A stretch of 64,000 nucleotides of DNA from Pseudogracilibacillus auburnensis (GTDB lineage Bacteria; Bacillota; Bacilli; Bacillales; Amphibacillaceae): contig NZ_QJJQ01000016.1 of the NCBI RefSeq assembly GCF_003201975.1, forward strand, positions 56,968 to 120,967. Direction: 5' to 3'. The notes beneath the pieces are model-generated. The model searched no databases and was not told where the DNA came from. It saw only the letters and a list, made by a program, of their open reading frames with translations. The position numbers and the translations under genes are program-made. Numbering within the stretch: position 1 is the first letter of the stretch; each line of letters begins with the position of its first letter. Below, one piece after another: positions 1-9,329 of the stretch.

Positions 1-777
1 ATGGAAGGAATACTCCTTTTAATTATCGGAGTGATTGCAGGTGGTTATGGGACAATTGTTGGCGCAGGTGGTGGATTTATCTTCGTTCCAGCCTTATTAA
101 TTGTATTTCAAATGAATCCAATCATTGCAGCTGGTTCTGGTTTAGTCATTGTCCTAATCAACTCTCTCACCGGAGTAGTAGGCTATGCTAAACAAAAAAA
201 GATCAATTATAAAATTGCTTTAACAATTGGAATCAGTGCCATTCCTGGAGCACTACTTGGTGTATGGTTATTACAACTATATTCTTCTCAATATTTTTAT
301 GTTATATTCGCTACTATTTTAGTTGTCCTCGGTATTTTTTTATTTAGTAAAAACTCACCACTTGAAGGCCGACTTTTTAAAAAGCGCACTTCATCTAAAG
401 TGAATCGAAATGACCAAAAGAAATTAAATCATAAATGGTTTCTTCCATTAGGATTCGTTATGGGAATTTTGTCAAGTTATCTCGGAATTGGTGGTGGTTG
501 GCTCTTAGTACCAATACTAGTTTACTTATTTAAAGTAACGACACACCAGGCAGCAGCCACTTCTATTCTATCATTATGCATCTATTCAATCGTCGGAGTT
601 GGTTCACAGCTCTTTTATCAAAACATCGACTGGATGGTCGTTATCTTTGGTGGGATTGGGGTCATGATCGGTGCACATCTAGGTGTCATATTATCACAAA
701 GGATCCCGGGAAAAGTTGTGATGCAAATGCTCTCGGTTCTTTTGATTATTATTGGGATTAGAATGTATTTTCAGTAA
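1..777 (+). CDS. TauE/SafE (TSUP) family membrane permease
   Basis: A 258-residue polytopic membrane protein of the TSUP family, which exports sulfite, sulfoacetate or related organosulfur anions; the substrate here is unknown. Two homologous halves are visible, each opening with a glycine-rich motif: GAGGGFIFVP near residues 22-31 and GIGGGWLLVP near 162-171, the signature of the family. About eight hydrophobic segments flank a basic cytoplasmic loop at residues 115-145. Length is typical (250-270). The ATG is the first base of the window, so the ribosome binding site cannot be seen and a slightly earlier start cannot be excluded. Confidence 0.85.
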   Translation: MEGILLLIIGVIAGGYGTIVGAGGGFIFVPALLIVFQMNPIIAAGSGLVIVLINSLTGVVGYAKQKKINYKIALTIGISAIPGALLGVWLLQLYSSQYFYVIFATILVVLGIFLFSKNSPLEGRLFKKRTSSKVNRNDQKKLNHKWFLPLGFVMGILSSYLGIGGGWLLVPILVYLFKVTTHQAAATSILSLCIYSIVGVGSQLFYQNIDWMVVIFGGIGVMIGAHLGVILSQRIPGKVVMQMLSVLLIIIGIRMYFQ

Positions 778-920
778 CGTTCCTGAAGAAAGACGTCAGC
801 ATTTTGTATGAAATATACTTTTGTGTGAATGACAATAGACACTAAACCCTACACAATTTCTTTTTTTGAAAGGCTCTTGATAATCCCAATCGCCATTACC
901 GAAACAAAAATAGAGCTATT

Positions 921-1475
921 TTAATCTTTTAAATTTAAGTTTTTCACCATAACAGGAGCTCGTTTTTCTGTCCCACCTAAATTAACAAAATGAAAGTTTT
1001 CATACATTTTTAGCTGTGGGAATTCAATAACACCCTTTGAATCATTAGGGGTTATTGGAGGAGTTGCAATAACAACAATATAATCGAACATTAAATAACT
1101 ACAATAAGATATAAACTTTTTCAATATTAATCGTTCTAATTCTTCATTATAATATTTGTTTTCTATTATTATCCTATCAAGTGTGACCACTTTTCCACCA
1201 TAATCTAAATCATAACCATGATCGCCTTTTAGTAAGGTATACATCATATATTCTTCTTCACCTGAGATCGCATCAGCGCTTATAACAATCGATAAATCAT
1301 CAGCAAACTCATATGTATTATAAAATCTGTAAAAAATGGATCCAATATGAGTGGTTTTATCAAGTTCCACCGCTTCTTCGTTAATATATGATGTTATTTC
1401 TCCAAAACCATTTATTATATATAGATCCTCATCAAATGAATTTGCATATGAAATATCAATAAGATCATTAAGCAT
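921..1475 (-). CDS. Hypothetical protein, weak resemblance to an acetyltransferase fold
   Basis: A 184-residue soluble acidic protein I do not recognise. The start is supported by a GGGGGG tract six bases before the ATG. The C-terminal half (about residues 100-180) alternates strands and an amphipathic helix in the way GNAT domains do (a LDRIIIENKYYNEELERLIL stretch, then a hydrophobic strand FDYIVVIATPP, then a YENFHF turn), but the acetyl-CoA loop Q/RxxGxG/A is not evident, so this is only a fold guess. It lies tail to head with the truncated DUF4041 gene. No operon partner suggests a job. Confidence 0.55.
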   Translation of the reverse strand: MLNDLIDISYANSFDEDLYIINGFGEITSYINEEAVELDKTTHIGSIFYRFYNTYEFADDLSIVISADAISGEEEYMMYTLLKGDHGYDLDYGGKVVTLDRIIIENKYYNEELERLILKKFISYCSYLMFDYIVVIATPPITPNDSKGVIEFPQLKMYENFHFVNLGGTEKRAPVMVKNLNLKD

Positions 1476-1546
1476 GTATTTCCCCCCTATCTTCTTTCCA
1501 AAATCCTTTTCACTAAAAAGTGGCTTGAATTTAGTGTATTAATTAA

Positions 1547-2137
1547 TCAATTAAAACATGTATGGTGATAATTGGGATGAAGCACAACCAGATGATGGAG
1601 GCAATAAAGAAGTTCTAATAGTAATTCCATTTTTTCTCCGATATCAGTTCTAAAAAACTCTTTACGATAGTTCACTTTATTCACTCTTTGTTTATCCAAC
1701 TTTTTATGTAATTTTTGCTCAAGGCCTACTGCGTCATCACTAAATACCATTGCATGTACATCGAACTTAAAAGGAACAGATGCACTACCTAATTCATCTA
1801 CTCTATCTTGAGGAACCATTCTTCTAGTCATTCCAATTTTAAATAGTTTGTTTCCAAACGAACCCAAGTTAGAAATAATATATACATATCCCGCTTTACC
1901 CAATGTTAAATTTGAAATTTCTTCTTTTTTACCTTCGATACTGCTCATTTGCAGTTCAAGTTCTTTTAACCGCTCTTCCAATTGTATTATTTTTTCATTA
2001 TCCGTTTCTTTCATTAATAATTCTTTATTTCTTTCCATTTCTTGTTTAAATTTGTTTTCTTCTTTCTCTAATTTCTTCCGCTCTTCGGCAAGTAATTTTC
2101 TTTCTTGTGCTTCTTGTCTCATTTGCTCTTTAATCAT
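1547..2137 (-). CDS. 5'-truncated DUF4041/T5orf172 (GIY-YIG-like) protein
   Basis: The protein has a charged coiled coil (residues 1-75, rich in E, K and Q) followed by a T5orf172/Mug113 domain (about 80-165) with the markers GYVYIISN, KIGMTRR, DRVDELG, SVPFKFDVHA and RKEFFR. T5orf172 is related to GIY-YIG nucleases. In full-length DUF4041 proteins this part is preceded by roughly 200 further residues. Here the reading frame is open and homologous-looking for 19 codons upstream of the chosen ATG (reading IPYVYREREKEEQR) and then meets a stop at 2195-2197, so the N-terminal domain has been lost. Probably a remnant; the C-terminal 25 residues also look replaced. Confidence 0.65.
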   Translation of the reverse strand: MIKEQMRQEAQERKLLAEERKKLEKEENKFKQEMERNKELLMKETDNEKIIQLEERLKELELQMSSIEGKKEEISNLTLGKAGYVYIISNLGSFGNKLFKIGMTRRMVPQDRVDELGSASVPFKFDVHAMVFSDDAVGLEQKLHKKLDKQRVNKVNYRKEFFRTDIGEKMELLLELLYCLHHLVVLHPNYHHTCFN

Positions 2138-2197
2138 TCTTTGCTCTTCTTTTTCACGCTCACGGTATACATAAGGAATTCTTATTGTAATCTTTTA

Positions 2198-2828
2198 TTC
2201 GACAATACCCTCCTCTCATTAGTGTAATTATACCACATTATTACCAACATATTCCATTACTACCATCCATATTTAGTATGTCAAAATGAATATCCTGTCA
2301 CTTTTTTGGAATAGTATGTTGGAATTTAAAATATAATATTTTTACACATTTTGTGTTTGTAAAATAGCATTTTGTTTTTATTAACTTATTATTTTTTAAA
2401 AATAATGAAAAAAACTGTTACCAATCGTTATTTACCTTTCATTAAAATCAAAAACTCTAGCAAATAACGCTAGAGTTTTCTCAACTTTCATCCATAGTGT
2501 AGTGATGATTGTCATCAAAACCAAAGTATCCAGATTCGACTTCCAAAACGAATTACCCTAGATGTTTTTTCTTTCTAATCTTGGAAATATCCCAAAAAGC
2601 CCACTGACAATTAAATCAGTGAAACTTATTTTAAATTGAAATTTTATTACTAATTGGTCTATTCAGATTTCCTAATCTTAATCGAGAGTTTCTTTTAAGC
2701 ACATCTCGTTCATATTCTTCTCTTTTGAAGAGCCATATTCCTCTGGTATATTTATGTGAGAAATTTTTCTTCCCTTACTGATTACTTTAGTCTTTTTTCG
2801 TATTTACAAAAGTAATTATCTTTCCAAA
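2198..2828. other. Gene-free AT-rich interval
   Basis: No convincing coding frame. It holds one clear hairpin (2451-2479, listed separately). The 5' part of the truncated DUF4041 gene would have been here, but I can find no recognisable remnant of it beyond 2197. Confidence 0.5.
2451..2479. terminator. Bidirectional-type hairpin
   Basis: Perfect 11-bp inverted repeat AAAACTCTAGC / GCTAGAGTTTT around a 7-base loop, with T-rich DNA on the right and A-rich on the left, which suits termination in either direction. It lies 350 bp beyond the end of the Fic gene. Confidence 0.5.
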
Positions 2829-3959
2829 CTAATCTCTCAAAATCCTCATCAAATCATAGTTACGATATTTCTTATTCCTTTTCGCCTCAGAATCAGTAAA
2901 CAACAACTTCTTTTCTACTAGTTTGTTTAAGGAATTCCTAGCGGTGTTGGAAGAAATATTAAGTTTTTCTGATACCTTTTTTGCAGTTGTAAATGGGTCG
3001 GAGAAAGTATACAACCACACATTCTTTTCGGATTCCAACTTTAATTGTGATATGCCCGATTTAGCTAATTCATCTGCATTTTCTAACTTTGAATGAATGC
3101 GATCAGCCATTCTGTTACAAGCATTTAAAAAGAATAATATCCAATCCGCCCAATTCGGTTGGTTACCTCTAACACCATTTAACATATCGTAGTATCTTGC
3201 GCGTTCCTTCTCCAGTTCTTCACTAACAAAAAAGATTGGTTGAGAGATAATTTTGGATTGTATGAACGAAAGAACGATTAAAATTCTTCCAAGCCGACCA
3301 TTACCATCTAAGAAAGGATGAATCGATTCAAATTGAGCATGAATAATTGCCGTTTTAATTAAAGGATTTGCATTTTCATCAAAGATATATTGATCATCTT
3401 TGATATGACTTTTACACAATGGTTGTTTATAAGGATGGTGGTTCGTAAAAAACTCTAGATTTTGCATATATTCATCGATCTTATCCGCTGAAATAGGGAT
3501 ATATGTCGCATCTTCTATACTGTTTGTAGGACCGATAAAATTTTGGACTTTGCGAAATTGTCCAGATGATTGCGTTGAGCCCCTACCGTCCTGCATTAAT
3601 ATTTCATGTAAATCTTTTATTAATCTAGAAGATATAGGATAACCATGACGAATTCGCTCATATCCTTCATAAAGTGCCCGACGATAATTATGAACTTCGA
3701 TAATCTCCCAACGCTGATTGGTGCTATTTTGCTCCTCCACCATATCTGTAAACGTAACTTGAGTTCCTTCAATTCTTGTAGATTCTACCGATTCACTCAA
3801 TAATAAAATTTGAACTAAAGCTTGATTCACGATGGAGTGATTAAATTTTTCTTCTAGACGTCCAAGCTTAAGATTTACTTGTGAAAGGATCTCCATTATT
3901 GTCAAAGCTTCGTTAACTGGTACCCCAATAGGAAGTTTTGACACTCCTTCTCTCGGCAC
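2829..3959 (-). CDS. Fic family protein, class II (putative AMP transferase)
   Basis: A 376-residue Fic protein. The catalytic FIC motif HPFLDGNGRLGR is at residues 214-225, with the His that activates target hydroxyls and the Asn-Gly-Arg anion hole intact. An N-terminal inhibitory helix motif (S/T)xxxE(G/N) is present as STRIEG at 60-65, which defines class II Fic proteins: the Glu blocks productive ATP binding until relieved. A C-terminal winged helix (about 300-370, TTAKKVSEKLNISSNTARN) probably binds DNA or a partner. Known relatives AMPylate proteins; the target is unknown. Stands alone on its strand. Confidence 0.9.
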   Translation of the reverse strand: MPREGVSKLPIGVPVNEALTIMEILSQVNLKLGRLEEKFNHSIVNQALVQILLLSESVESTRIEGTQVTFTDMVEEQNSTNQRWEIIEVHNYRRALYEGYERIRHGYPISSRLIKDLHEILMQDGRGSTQSSGQFRKVQNFIGPTNSIEDATYIPISADKIDEYMQNLEFFTNHHPYKQPLCKSHIKDDQYIFDENANPLIKTAIIHAQFESIHPFLDGNGRLGRILIVLSFIQSKIISQPIFFVSEELEKERARYYDMLNGVRGNQPNWADWILFFLNACNRMADRIHSKLENADELAKSGISQLKLESEKNVWLYTFSDPFTTAKKVSEKLNISSNTARNSLNKLVEKKLLFTDSEAKRNKKYRNYDLMRILRD

Positions 3960-4230
3960 TTTTAGACACCTTCTTTCTAAATAATTTAGTTAATTATACA
4001 TTATACCCTTTTTTAACGCAAAAATTCGAGTAAACTTATTTATAATTTACTAGCACATAAAAGAATCTTTATATATTGTCTAGAACAATTTTCATTCTAT
4101 AAATATCAATTTAAGCCTTGATGCTAAATTATATATTACCAGCACAAATATGTCCTCCTGCGCTAAATATTTTTCCAATTCATACAATAACATTCCCTAT
4201 TTTACAATCAACTTCCACCTCAAGTATAAA

Positions 4231-5253
4231 ATATCTATGATTATATCTTTGTTTAAGGAAAATTTTTCTACGAGAAGGCCGGAAGAAGTTATTCAACCGA
4301 TTGTGAAAGAAGTCCGTGAGCATGTCGGTGCATAGTTTATCTCGTAGGAAACAAAGAAAGTATAAGGCATGCCCATCTGGAACCCGAGAAGAGAAGATTG
4401 GAAAAAAGATGGTCGGCGGAAATAATGATCGAGCAATCGTCCTATACATCAAAGGCACATGGAAGTATGGGGCCATCTTTAAGAAGAAAAGCGTCGGTAT
4501 TCGATGATAACAGGGAGATAATTGGAATTGTGTCTGTCGGATTTATGATGAAAGATATTTGAGACTCTTTTTGAATCAAGTGTTGAAAGTGAGCGGAATT
4601 GCACTTTTCGTCTTACTACGCGGTCTTGTTGGTGGTGTTCTTTTAGCCCGAAATATTCGAAAAGAAACGTCTGGGTTAGAACCCCATCAGATTGCCTCGT
4701 TGTACCGTGATCGAAACGCCATACTTGCTCCTGTTAAACAAATAATTATTGCAATTGATAAAGATGGCACGATAACAATGATGAATGAATCAGCAAAAAA
4801 ATTATTTAAGCTATTTAAGTATGATGAAAATCAAAAGATTGAAGAAGTAATTCCTTATACGAAAATGTATGACGTGTTAACGTCAGGTATGAAAGACGAT
4901 AATGGCGTTGAATAATTTACTATTAATTGTAAATATAACTGCAATTAAAGATGATGACGGAGAAGTTGCTGGAGTAGTTGGCAGTTTCAGAGATAAAACT
5001 GAAATTAATGAGATGCTTGCAACCTTATCAGAGATACACAGATATTTAAAAGATTTACGAGCGCACACACTAATATACAAATCGCCTCTATGTCCTTTCT
5101 GACCTATTACAACTAGGATATTACGAGGAAGTAATTGATCTCATTTAACGTGAATCGGAGCTTCATGTCAGTCGAAATAAAGAGTTGCTTGGAATCTGTG
5201 AAGAACAAGCAAATTATGTCGTTTATGATAGAAGTGCAAATGAAACTGCGTAA
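4231..5253 (+). pseudogene. Decayed DcuS/CitA-type sensor histidine kinase
   Basis: Fragments in several frames line up in order with a dicarboxylate/citrate sensor kinase: PEEVIQPIVKEVREHVGA (extracytoplasmic domain, then stop at about 4333), IGKKMVGGNNDRA and EIIGIVSVGFMMKDI (end of the sensor domain, stop at 4558-4560), a membrane segment, SGLEPHQIASLYRDRNAI and GIIAIDKDG-like text (PAS domain), then after a frame change DDGEVAGVVGSFRDKTEI, and finally LLQLGYYEEVIDLI followed by a stop and a run to 5253. At least five lesions separate the parts and the catalytic HATPase domain is missing. No response regulator follows. Confidence 0.8.
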
Positions 5254-5369
5254 ATAGGAAAGTCTACATCCCTTTTACCAATTTCATTTACACTCTCATA
5301 TTAAAATATCATTTTATACATGACCTAATTACAATTCCTAATAATAATTACACACTTTCTAACAATTAA

Positions 5370-5406
5370 AAAACTACAAACCCCGTTATGGTAAATTTGT
5401 AGTTTT
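5370..5406. terminator. Bidirectional intrinsic terminator
   Basis: Inverted repeat AAAACTACAAA / TTTGTAGTTTT with a 15-base loop and T-rich flanks on both strands. It closes the minus-strand operon ending at 5420 and would also stop any transcript from the decayed kinase. Confidence 0.75.
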
Positions 5407-5419
5407 ATCTTGCATCTTA

Positions 5420-5872
5420 TTATCTCGCTTCTGCAAATAACTTTTGAACATTATCAGCAAACTCGTCCGCAGATTTTTTAACAGTGCCTCTCATCAAAAT
5501 GTCCCCCAAAGTAGCTAATCGACCTGTCATTTGTAAATCCATTTCATACAATATCTTTGTTTGATTAGCGTCGATTTCCTCGAGTTGAACGCTCATCCTC
5601 GATTTAAATAATCCTGCTAATTTCATAGGTTTACCAACCATTTCTACTTTCAACTCTTCGCCCTCTATCGCATCTTTTAAAACACCATTTGCTTTAAATT
5701 TGATTGTCATAAATTTCGTTTTCACAACCATATCTGCTTCATATTCTGTATCACTATGTGCGACTAGATCATTACAACCTGGTACACAACTTGCTAATTT
5801 TTCAACATCCATAAAAACTGTCCATACATCATCTTTTGCGGCATTTATTGTAAATGAGTCATTAATTTTCAT
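5420..5872 (-). CDS. SRPBCC/CoxG-like protein
   Basis: A 150-residue START/SRPBCC-fold protein of the CoxG (carbon monoxide dehydrogenase subunit G) family, seen from the N-terminal strand NDSFTINAAKDDVWTVFMDVEKLASCVPGC and the long C-terminal helix. CoxG-type proteins bind hydrophobic ligands or help flavin/molybdenum dehydrogenases; they are not themselves catalytic. Sixteen bases separate it from the FAD oxidoreductase upstream, so it is the third cistron of the glpA-like operon. In many genomes the third gene of such operons is instead a DUF1667 protein; the substitution is worth noting. Confidence 0.8.
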   Translation of the reverse strand: MKINDSFTINAAKDDVWTVFMDVEKLASCVPGCNDLVAHSDTEYEADMVVKTKFMTIKFKANGVLKDAIEGEELKVEMVGKPMKLAGLFKSRMSVQLEEIDANQTKILYEMDLQMTGRLATLGDILMRGTVKKSADEFADNVQKLFAEAR

Positions 5873-5888
5873 GAAAATCTTTCCTCTC

Positions 5889-6725
5889 TTATGACTGAAT
5901 AAATAATTGTTTCATACTTTTTTCGATTGTTTCATTTGAAGTTTCATTGTGATCTGTGCAATAACCAAAAGCTAAAATATTATCTACACTCGTTTTCCCT
6001 TCACTATCAGTTAAAATAAATTGTTTATCATTTAGCTCAATTCCAGTTCCTTTTAAATAAAATGTAGATGGTATAAAACCTTCGCTAAAAATTAAACTAT
6101 CGCATTGGAAGGATTCAATTTCGTCATTATTCTTATCTTTTACTTCAATCTTTTCTAAAGAAGACTTGCCATACACTTTATGAAGTGCATAATCATTTGC
6201 TTCCACTGTAGTCACTTGAACTCCTTTATTCTCCAATAGCTTAGACAATGCACGTGATGTTTTGCTATTTTCATACACGACTACTTGATTACCTGGTAGA
6301 AAGCCTCTGTCTAATAACCCTAGAGCCATTGTTGGAGTCATCACACCAGCTGGTCTAGTCCCCCCGATTTTATGAGCTTCTCGAGGTTTCTCAAGTGCAC
6401 CTGAACAAATAATTATTTTTTTAGCTTCGATATCGAATGTTCCAGTTTTAGTTTGAACATTGATTTCATGTTCTCCATCTCCAAATGCTTCAAACAGTCC
6501 TGTCACAGTAGCATTAGTCCATTTTTCATATGGTAGTTCTTTAAACTTCTTCATCCTATTCTTCTCTTCTTCAAATGCATCTTCTGCTAAAAGAGAATGA
6601 TTGAAACCACCAAATTGATCGTTATAATCAACAATTAATACGCTTTCTAACCCCATCTTTTTTGCTTGTAAAGCGACCTCTACTCCAGTTAAGCCGGCAC
6701 CAATGATGACAAGTTCATATTTCAT
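5889..6725 (-). CDS. NAD(P)/FAD-dependent oxidoreductase, partner of the GlpA-like protein
   Basis: A 278-residue pyridine-nucleotide-disulfide-type flavoprotein without a redox Cys pair. The FAD-binding Rossmann motif is VIIGAGLTGVEVALQ (residues 6-20) and a second NAD site begins with QVVVYENSKTSR near 150. It is shorter than glutathione-reductase relatives, as is usual for the small subunit that accompanies glpA-like oxidoreductases and probably passes electrons between NAD(P) and the Fe-S subunit. Its ATG overlaps the stop of the upstream gene by one base (TAATG), which implies translational coupling and a complex. Confidence 0.8.
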   Translation of the reverse strand: MKYELVIIGAGLTGVEVALQAKKMGLESVLIVDYNDQFGGFNHSLLAEDAFEEEKNRMKKFKELPYEKWTNATVTGLFEAFGDGEHEINVQTKTGTFDIEAKKIIICSGALEKPREAHKIGGTRPAGVMTPTMALGLLDRGFLPGNQVVVYENSKTSRALSKLLENKGVQVTTVEANDYALHKVYGKSSLEKIEVKDKNNDEIESFQCDSLIFSEGFIPSTFYLKGTGIELNDKQFILTDSEGKTSVDNILAFGYCTDHNETSNETIEKSMKQLFIQS

Positions 6726-8128
6726 TATTGATTTCCTCCTTTTAAAGCAATCGTTGAGTTTTGTAACCCTTTTAAAGGAAGCTCATCAATCAATTTATAT
6801 TCATCAAGAATATCTATAATCTTTGGAATACAACAGTTCCCTTGACACTCACCTAATGTTGCACCAGTTCTTCTTTTCACACCGTCAATTGTCGTAGGTG
6901 GTACAGGACCCTCTAATGCATTCGTAATTTCACTTCTTGTTATTGTTCGACAGAGACAGATAATTTCGCCAACATTTTCTTCAGATTCATCGAATAAGTT
7001 AGGGATTTCTAATTTCGCATCTTCCTTTTTATTCAATGCTAAACCGACAAGCTCCAATTGTTCTGCAACTTCTTCTGCTATCCCTGGTGAAGCCGAGAGT
7101 CCTGTAGAACGGATTCCTGCAGCATGGATAAATTGTTTATTGATCTCTGATGGTCGAATGACATAATCTCCAGTGCTACAAACCGCACGAATGCCAGCAA
7201 ATTGACGAATGCTATCATAATCTCTAACTCCAGGAATTAACTTTTCACAGCCATGTAAAACTTGTTCAATTCCTTCCTCACTTGTAGAGTTATCTTCCTT
7301 ATCTTCTTGATCTTCTGCAGTTGGTCCTAGTAAAAATCCGCCAAATACGACTGGAGAAATTAATGTACCTTTCGATTTTGCAGTAGGTACTGGTAGTATT
7401 ACTTGTGAAATATCTATTTCCTCTTCTGTTAAAATAAATTGCCCTTTTCTTGGAGAAATGGTGAAGCTGTCATCACCAATCATTCGACTAATATGGTCCG
7501 AGTAAACACCTGCTGCATTCACGATATAGTTTGTTTTAATTTCGCGACCATTTTCTAATATTATTTCAAACCCATCATCTGTGACCGTAATTTTTGTAAC
7601 ACCCGAACCTAAGAGAAGTTCTGCACCATTAATTACCGCTAATTCCGCGTAAGCACGTGTCGCAGTAAATGGGTCACAAATAGCTTCTCCTAGAATGGAT
7701 AATGCGCCGACTACATTATCTGTCACAGCCGGATTCATTTCTAGCACTTCTTGCCGATCCATCCATTCAACTTCCACTTCATTTGCTTTTGCATTAGGTA
7801 TATATTTCTTTTCAATGATTTCCTTTTCGTCTTCATCTGTAGCGACCATGATGGCACCACAAGGAATGTAAGGTATTTTTAATTGTTCCGTATAATCAGG
7901 CCATAAATCACGCGAACGTATTAAACATTTAGCTTCCAGGGAATTCGGTGGTGCATCGAAACCTGTATGAATAATTCCACTATTTGCTTTACTTGCTCCT
8001 TCACATACATCTGGTTGTTTTTCTATTAAAGCAATGGACAAATTATATAAAGATAGCTTTCTTAAAATCGCAGTTCCTACAACTCCACCGCCAATGACTA
8101 CTACATCTTTTATCTCATTTTGCATCAT
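6725..8128 (-). CDS. GlpA-like FAD-dependent oxidoreductase with BFD-type [2Fe-2S] domain
   Basis: A 467-residue protein of the anaerobic glycerol-3-phosphate dehydrogenase/L-2-hydroxyglutarate oxidase group. The DAO-type FAD domain starts with VVVIGGGVVGTAILRKL (8-24) and includes KANSGIIHTGFD. A C-terminal BFD-like Fe-S domain carries the four cysteines CLC and CQGNCC (about residues 394-440). Such proteins oxidise a hydroxy-acid or polyol phosphate and pass electrons onward. First gene of a three-gene operon driven by the consensus promoter at 8175-8203. With an FGGY kinase and DeoR regulators close by, a phosphorylated polyol is the likely substrate (inference). Confidence 0.85.
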   Translation of the reverse strand: MMQNEIKDVVVIGGGVVGTAILRKLSLYNLSIALIEKQPDVCEGASKANSGIIHTGFDAPPNSLEAKCLIRSRDLWPDYTEQLKIPYIPCGAIMVATDEDEKEIIEKKYIPNAKANEVEVEWMDRQEVLEMNPAVTDNVVGALSILGEAICDPFTATRAYAELAVINGAELLLGSGVTKITVTDDGFEIILENGREIKTNYIVNAAGVYSDHISRMIGDDSFTISPRKGQFILTEEEIDISQVILPVPTAKSKGTLISPVVFGGFLLGPTAEDQEDKEDNSTSEEGIEQVLHGCEKLIPGVRDYDSIRQFAGIRAVCSTGDYVIRPSEINKQFIHAAGIRSTGLSASPGIAEEVAEQLELVGLALNKKEDAKLEIPNLFDESEENVGEIICLCRTITRSEITNALEGPVPPTTIDGVKRRTGATLGECQGNCCIPKIIDILDEYKLIDELPLKGLQNSTIALKGGNQ

Positions 8129-8174
8129 TTGCTGCTCCTTTCAACATAAAAAGCGGGTAAAATTCCACAAACCC

Positions 8175-8203
8175 ATTATATATTCAACAATAATCCATGT
8201 CAA
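8175..8203 (-). promoter_or_regulatory. Perfect sigma-A promoter of the glpA-like operon
   Basis: On the minus strand TTGACA (8198-8203), a 17-base spacer and TATAAT (8175-8180). A TTTGTGTGGATT stretch just upstream (minus strand, about 8210-8222) resembles ATTTTGTGGATT in front of the neighbouring deoR gene (about 9114-9125) and may be a DeoR-type operator. Confidence 0.75.
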
Positions 8204-8278
8204 GTTGTAATAAATCCACACAAAGTGGTCATTTTTTTAAAAAAGCATATAACATTCAACTCTACTGCATATAAAAAA

Positions 8279-8308
8279 CATTCTACCCTTTACATTAAGA
8301 GTAGAATG
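8279..8308 (-). terminator. Intrinsic terminator of the first deoR gene
   Basis: Inverted repeat CATTCTAC / GTAGAATG with a 14-base loop; on the minus strand it is followed by TTTTTTATA. It begins three bases past the deoR stop codon and lies upstream of the glpA-like promoter. Confidence 0.8.
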
Positions 8309-8311
8309 CTT

Positions 8312-9079
8312 TTATTTTCCGTAGCCTATCACTTTAATTCCTTGCTCGATATATTCTTGGGCGATGTTACTTTTAAGTTTATCATTTGTGACTATCGTAT
8401 CAATTTCATCAATAGAACATACATTTACTAGTGCTTTTATTCCAAATTTACTATGATCTGCGACTGCTATAATTTGTTTGCCTTTTTCAATCATTATTTT
8501 TCTAACTCGCGTTTCCTCTAAGTGATAGTCTGAAATCCCATTATCTTTTGTAATACCACCGACTCCGATGATTGTTTTATCAACATTAAATTCTCTCATA
8601 AATTGTTCAGAAATAAATCCTGATAGAGCTAATTCGTTTTGTCGTAATATTCCACCAGGTAAAATCACACGAAAAGTAGAAACATCTACTAATTCCTGGG
8701 CGATTGTCATACAATTCGTTATGATAGTCAGATTTTTTTTATCCTTCAGATAGCGTGCAACTTCTAATGTAGTTGTCCCTAAGTCTATCATTAATGTCTC
8801 GCCATCCGAAATCAGTTCAGCTGTTTTTTTTCCTATCATCGCTTTTTCTGCCGCATTTCTGGTTGATCTTGTATTATAAGAAGGTTCTGCAGAAGACTGA
8901 CGATTTAGGACGGCACCACCATATACCCGTTTTAATTTTCCTTCTTGTTCTAAGAATTCTAAGTCTCTTCTGACGGTTTCGATTGAAACGTTGAACCTTT
9001 CACACAATTCTGGTACTTTTACAATTTGACTCACTTCTAACATTTCAAGAATGATTCTATATCTCTCTTGTGCTAACAC
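8312..9079 (-). CDS. DeoR/GlpR family transcriptional repressor
   Basis: A 255-residue DeoR regulator. The winged helix-turn-helix is at residues 1-57 with VSIETVRRDLEFLEQEGKLKRVYGGA, the family signature. The DeoR C-terminal sensor domain follows, with DLGTTTLEVARYL (sugar-phosphate isomerase-like) and TIITNCMTIAQEL. GlpR-type members respond to phosphorylated sugars or polyols. It is encoded just upstream of, and on the same strand as, the glpA-like operon but is separated from it by a terminator and a promoter, so it probably represses that operon. About half its residues match the second DeoR protein at 9330. Confidence 0.92.
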   Translation of the reverse strand: MLAQERYRIILEMLEVSQIVKVPELCERFNVSIETVRRDLEFLEQEGKLKRVYGGAVLNRQSSAEPSYNTRSTRNAAEKAMIGKKTAELISDGETLMIDLGTTTLEVARYLKDKKNLTIITNCMTIAQELVDVSTFRVILPGGILRQNELALSGFISEQFMREFNVDKTIIGVGGITKDNGISDYHLEETRVRKIMIEKGKQIIAVADHSKFGIKALVNVCSIDEIDTIVTNDKLKSNIAQEYIEQGIKVIGYGK

Positions 9080-9258
9080 ATGAATCCCCTCCTTAAATCA
9101 ACCTAATAATACTTTATTTTGTGGATTAAAACTGTCTAACAGAAGTAAAACAAACATTTCTTAGGTTTTCATCTTATTGCACATATGCATCATATCATAT
9201 ACTGGTTATTCTTTTCTTGTCCATTATATCTAATTTTTTTGCTGGACATACTTAATTA

Positions 9259-9285
9259 GCCCACACCTAGCTTTAAGATGTGGGC
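9259..9285 (-). terminator. Hairpin after the second deoR gene
   Basis: Inverted repeat GCCCACA / TGTGGGC with a 13-base loop, 45 bp beyond the stop of the gene ending at 9330. There is no long U tract, so termination strength is uncertain. Confidence 0.45.
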
Positions 9286-9329
9286 AAACGCTTAAATTGA
9301 ATGATCTGTTTTAATCAAGCATATTTTTT

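Noticed and set aside
2250..2450. Possible insertion-sequence end in the AT-rich interval
   Set aside because: No terminal inverted repeat pair, no transposase fragment and no target duplication could be seen.
4180..4476. 98-codon minus-strand frame
   Set aside because: Antisense to the decayed sensor kinase; the plus-strand fragments explain the sequence better.
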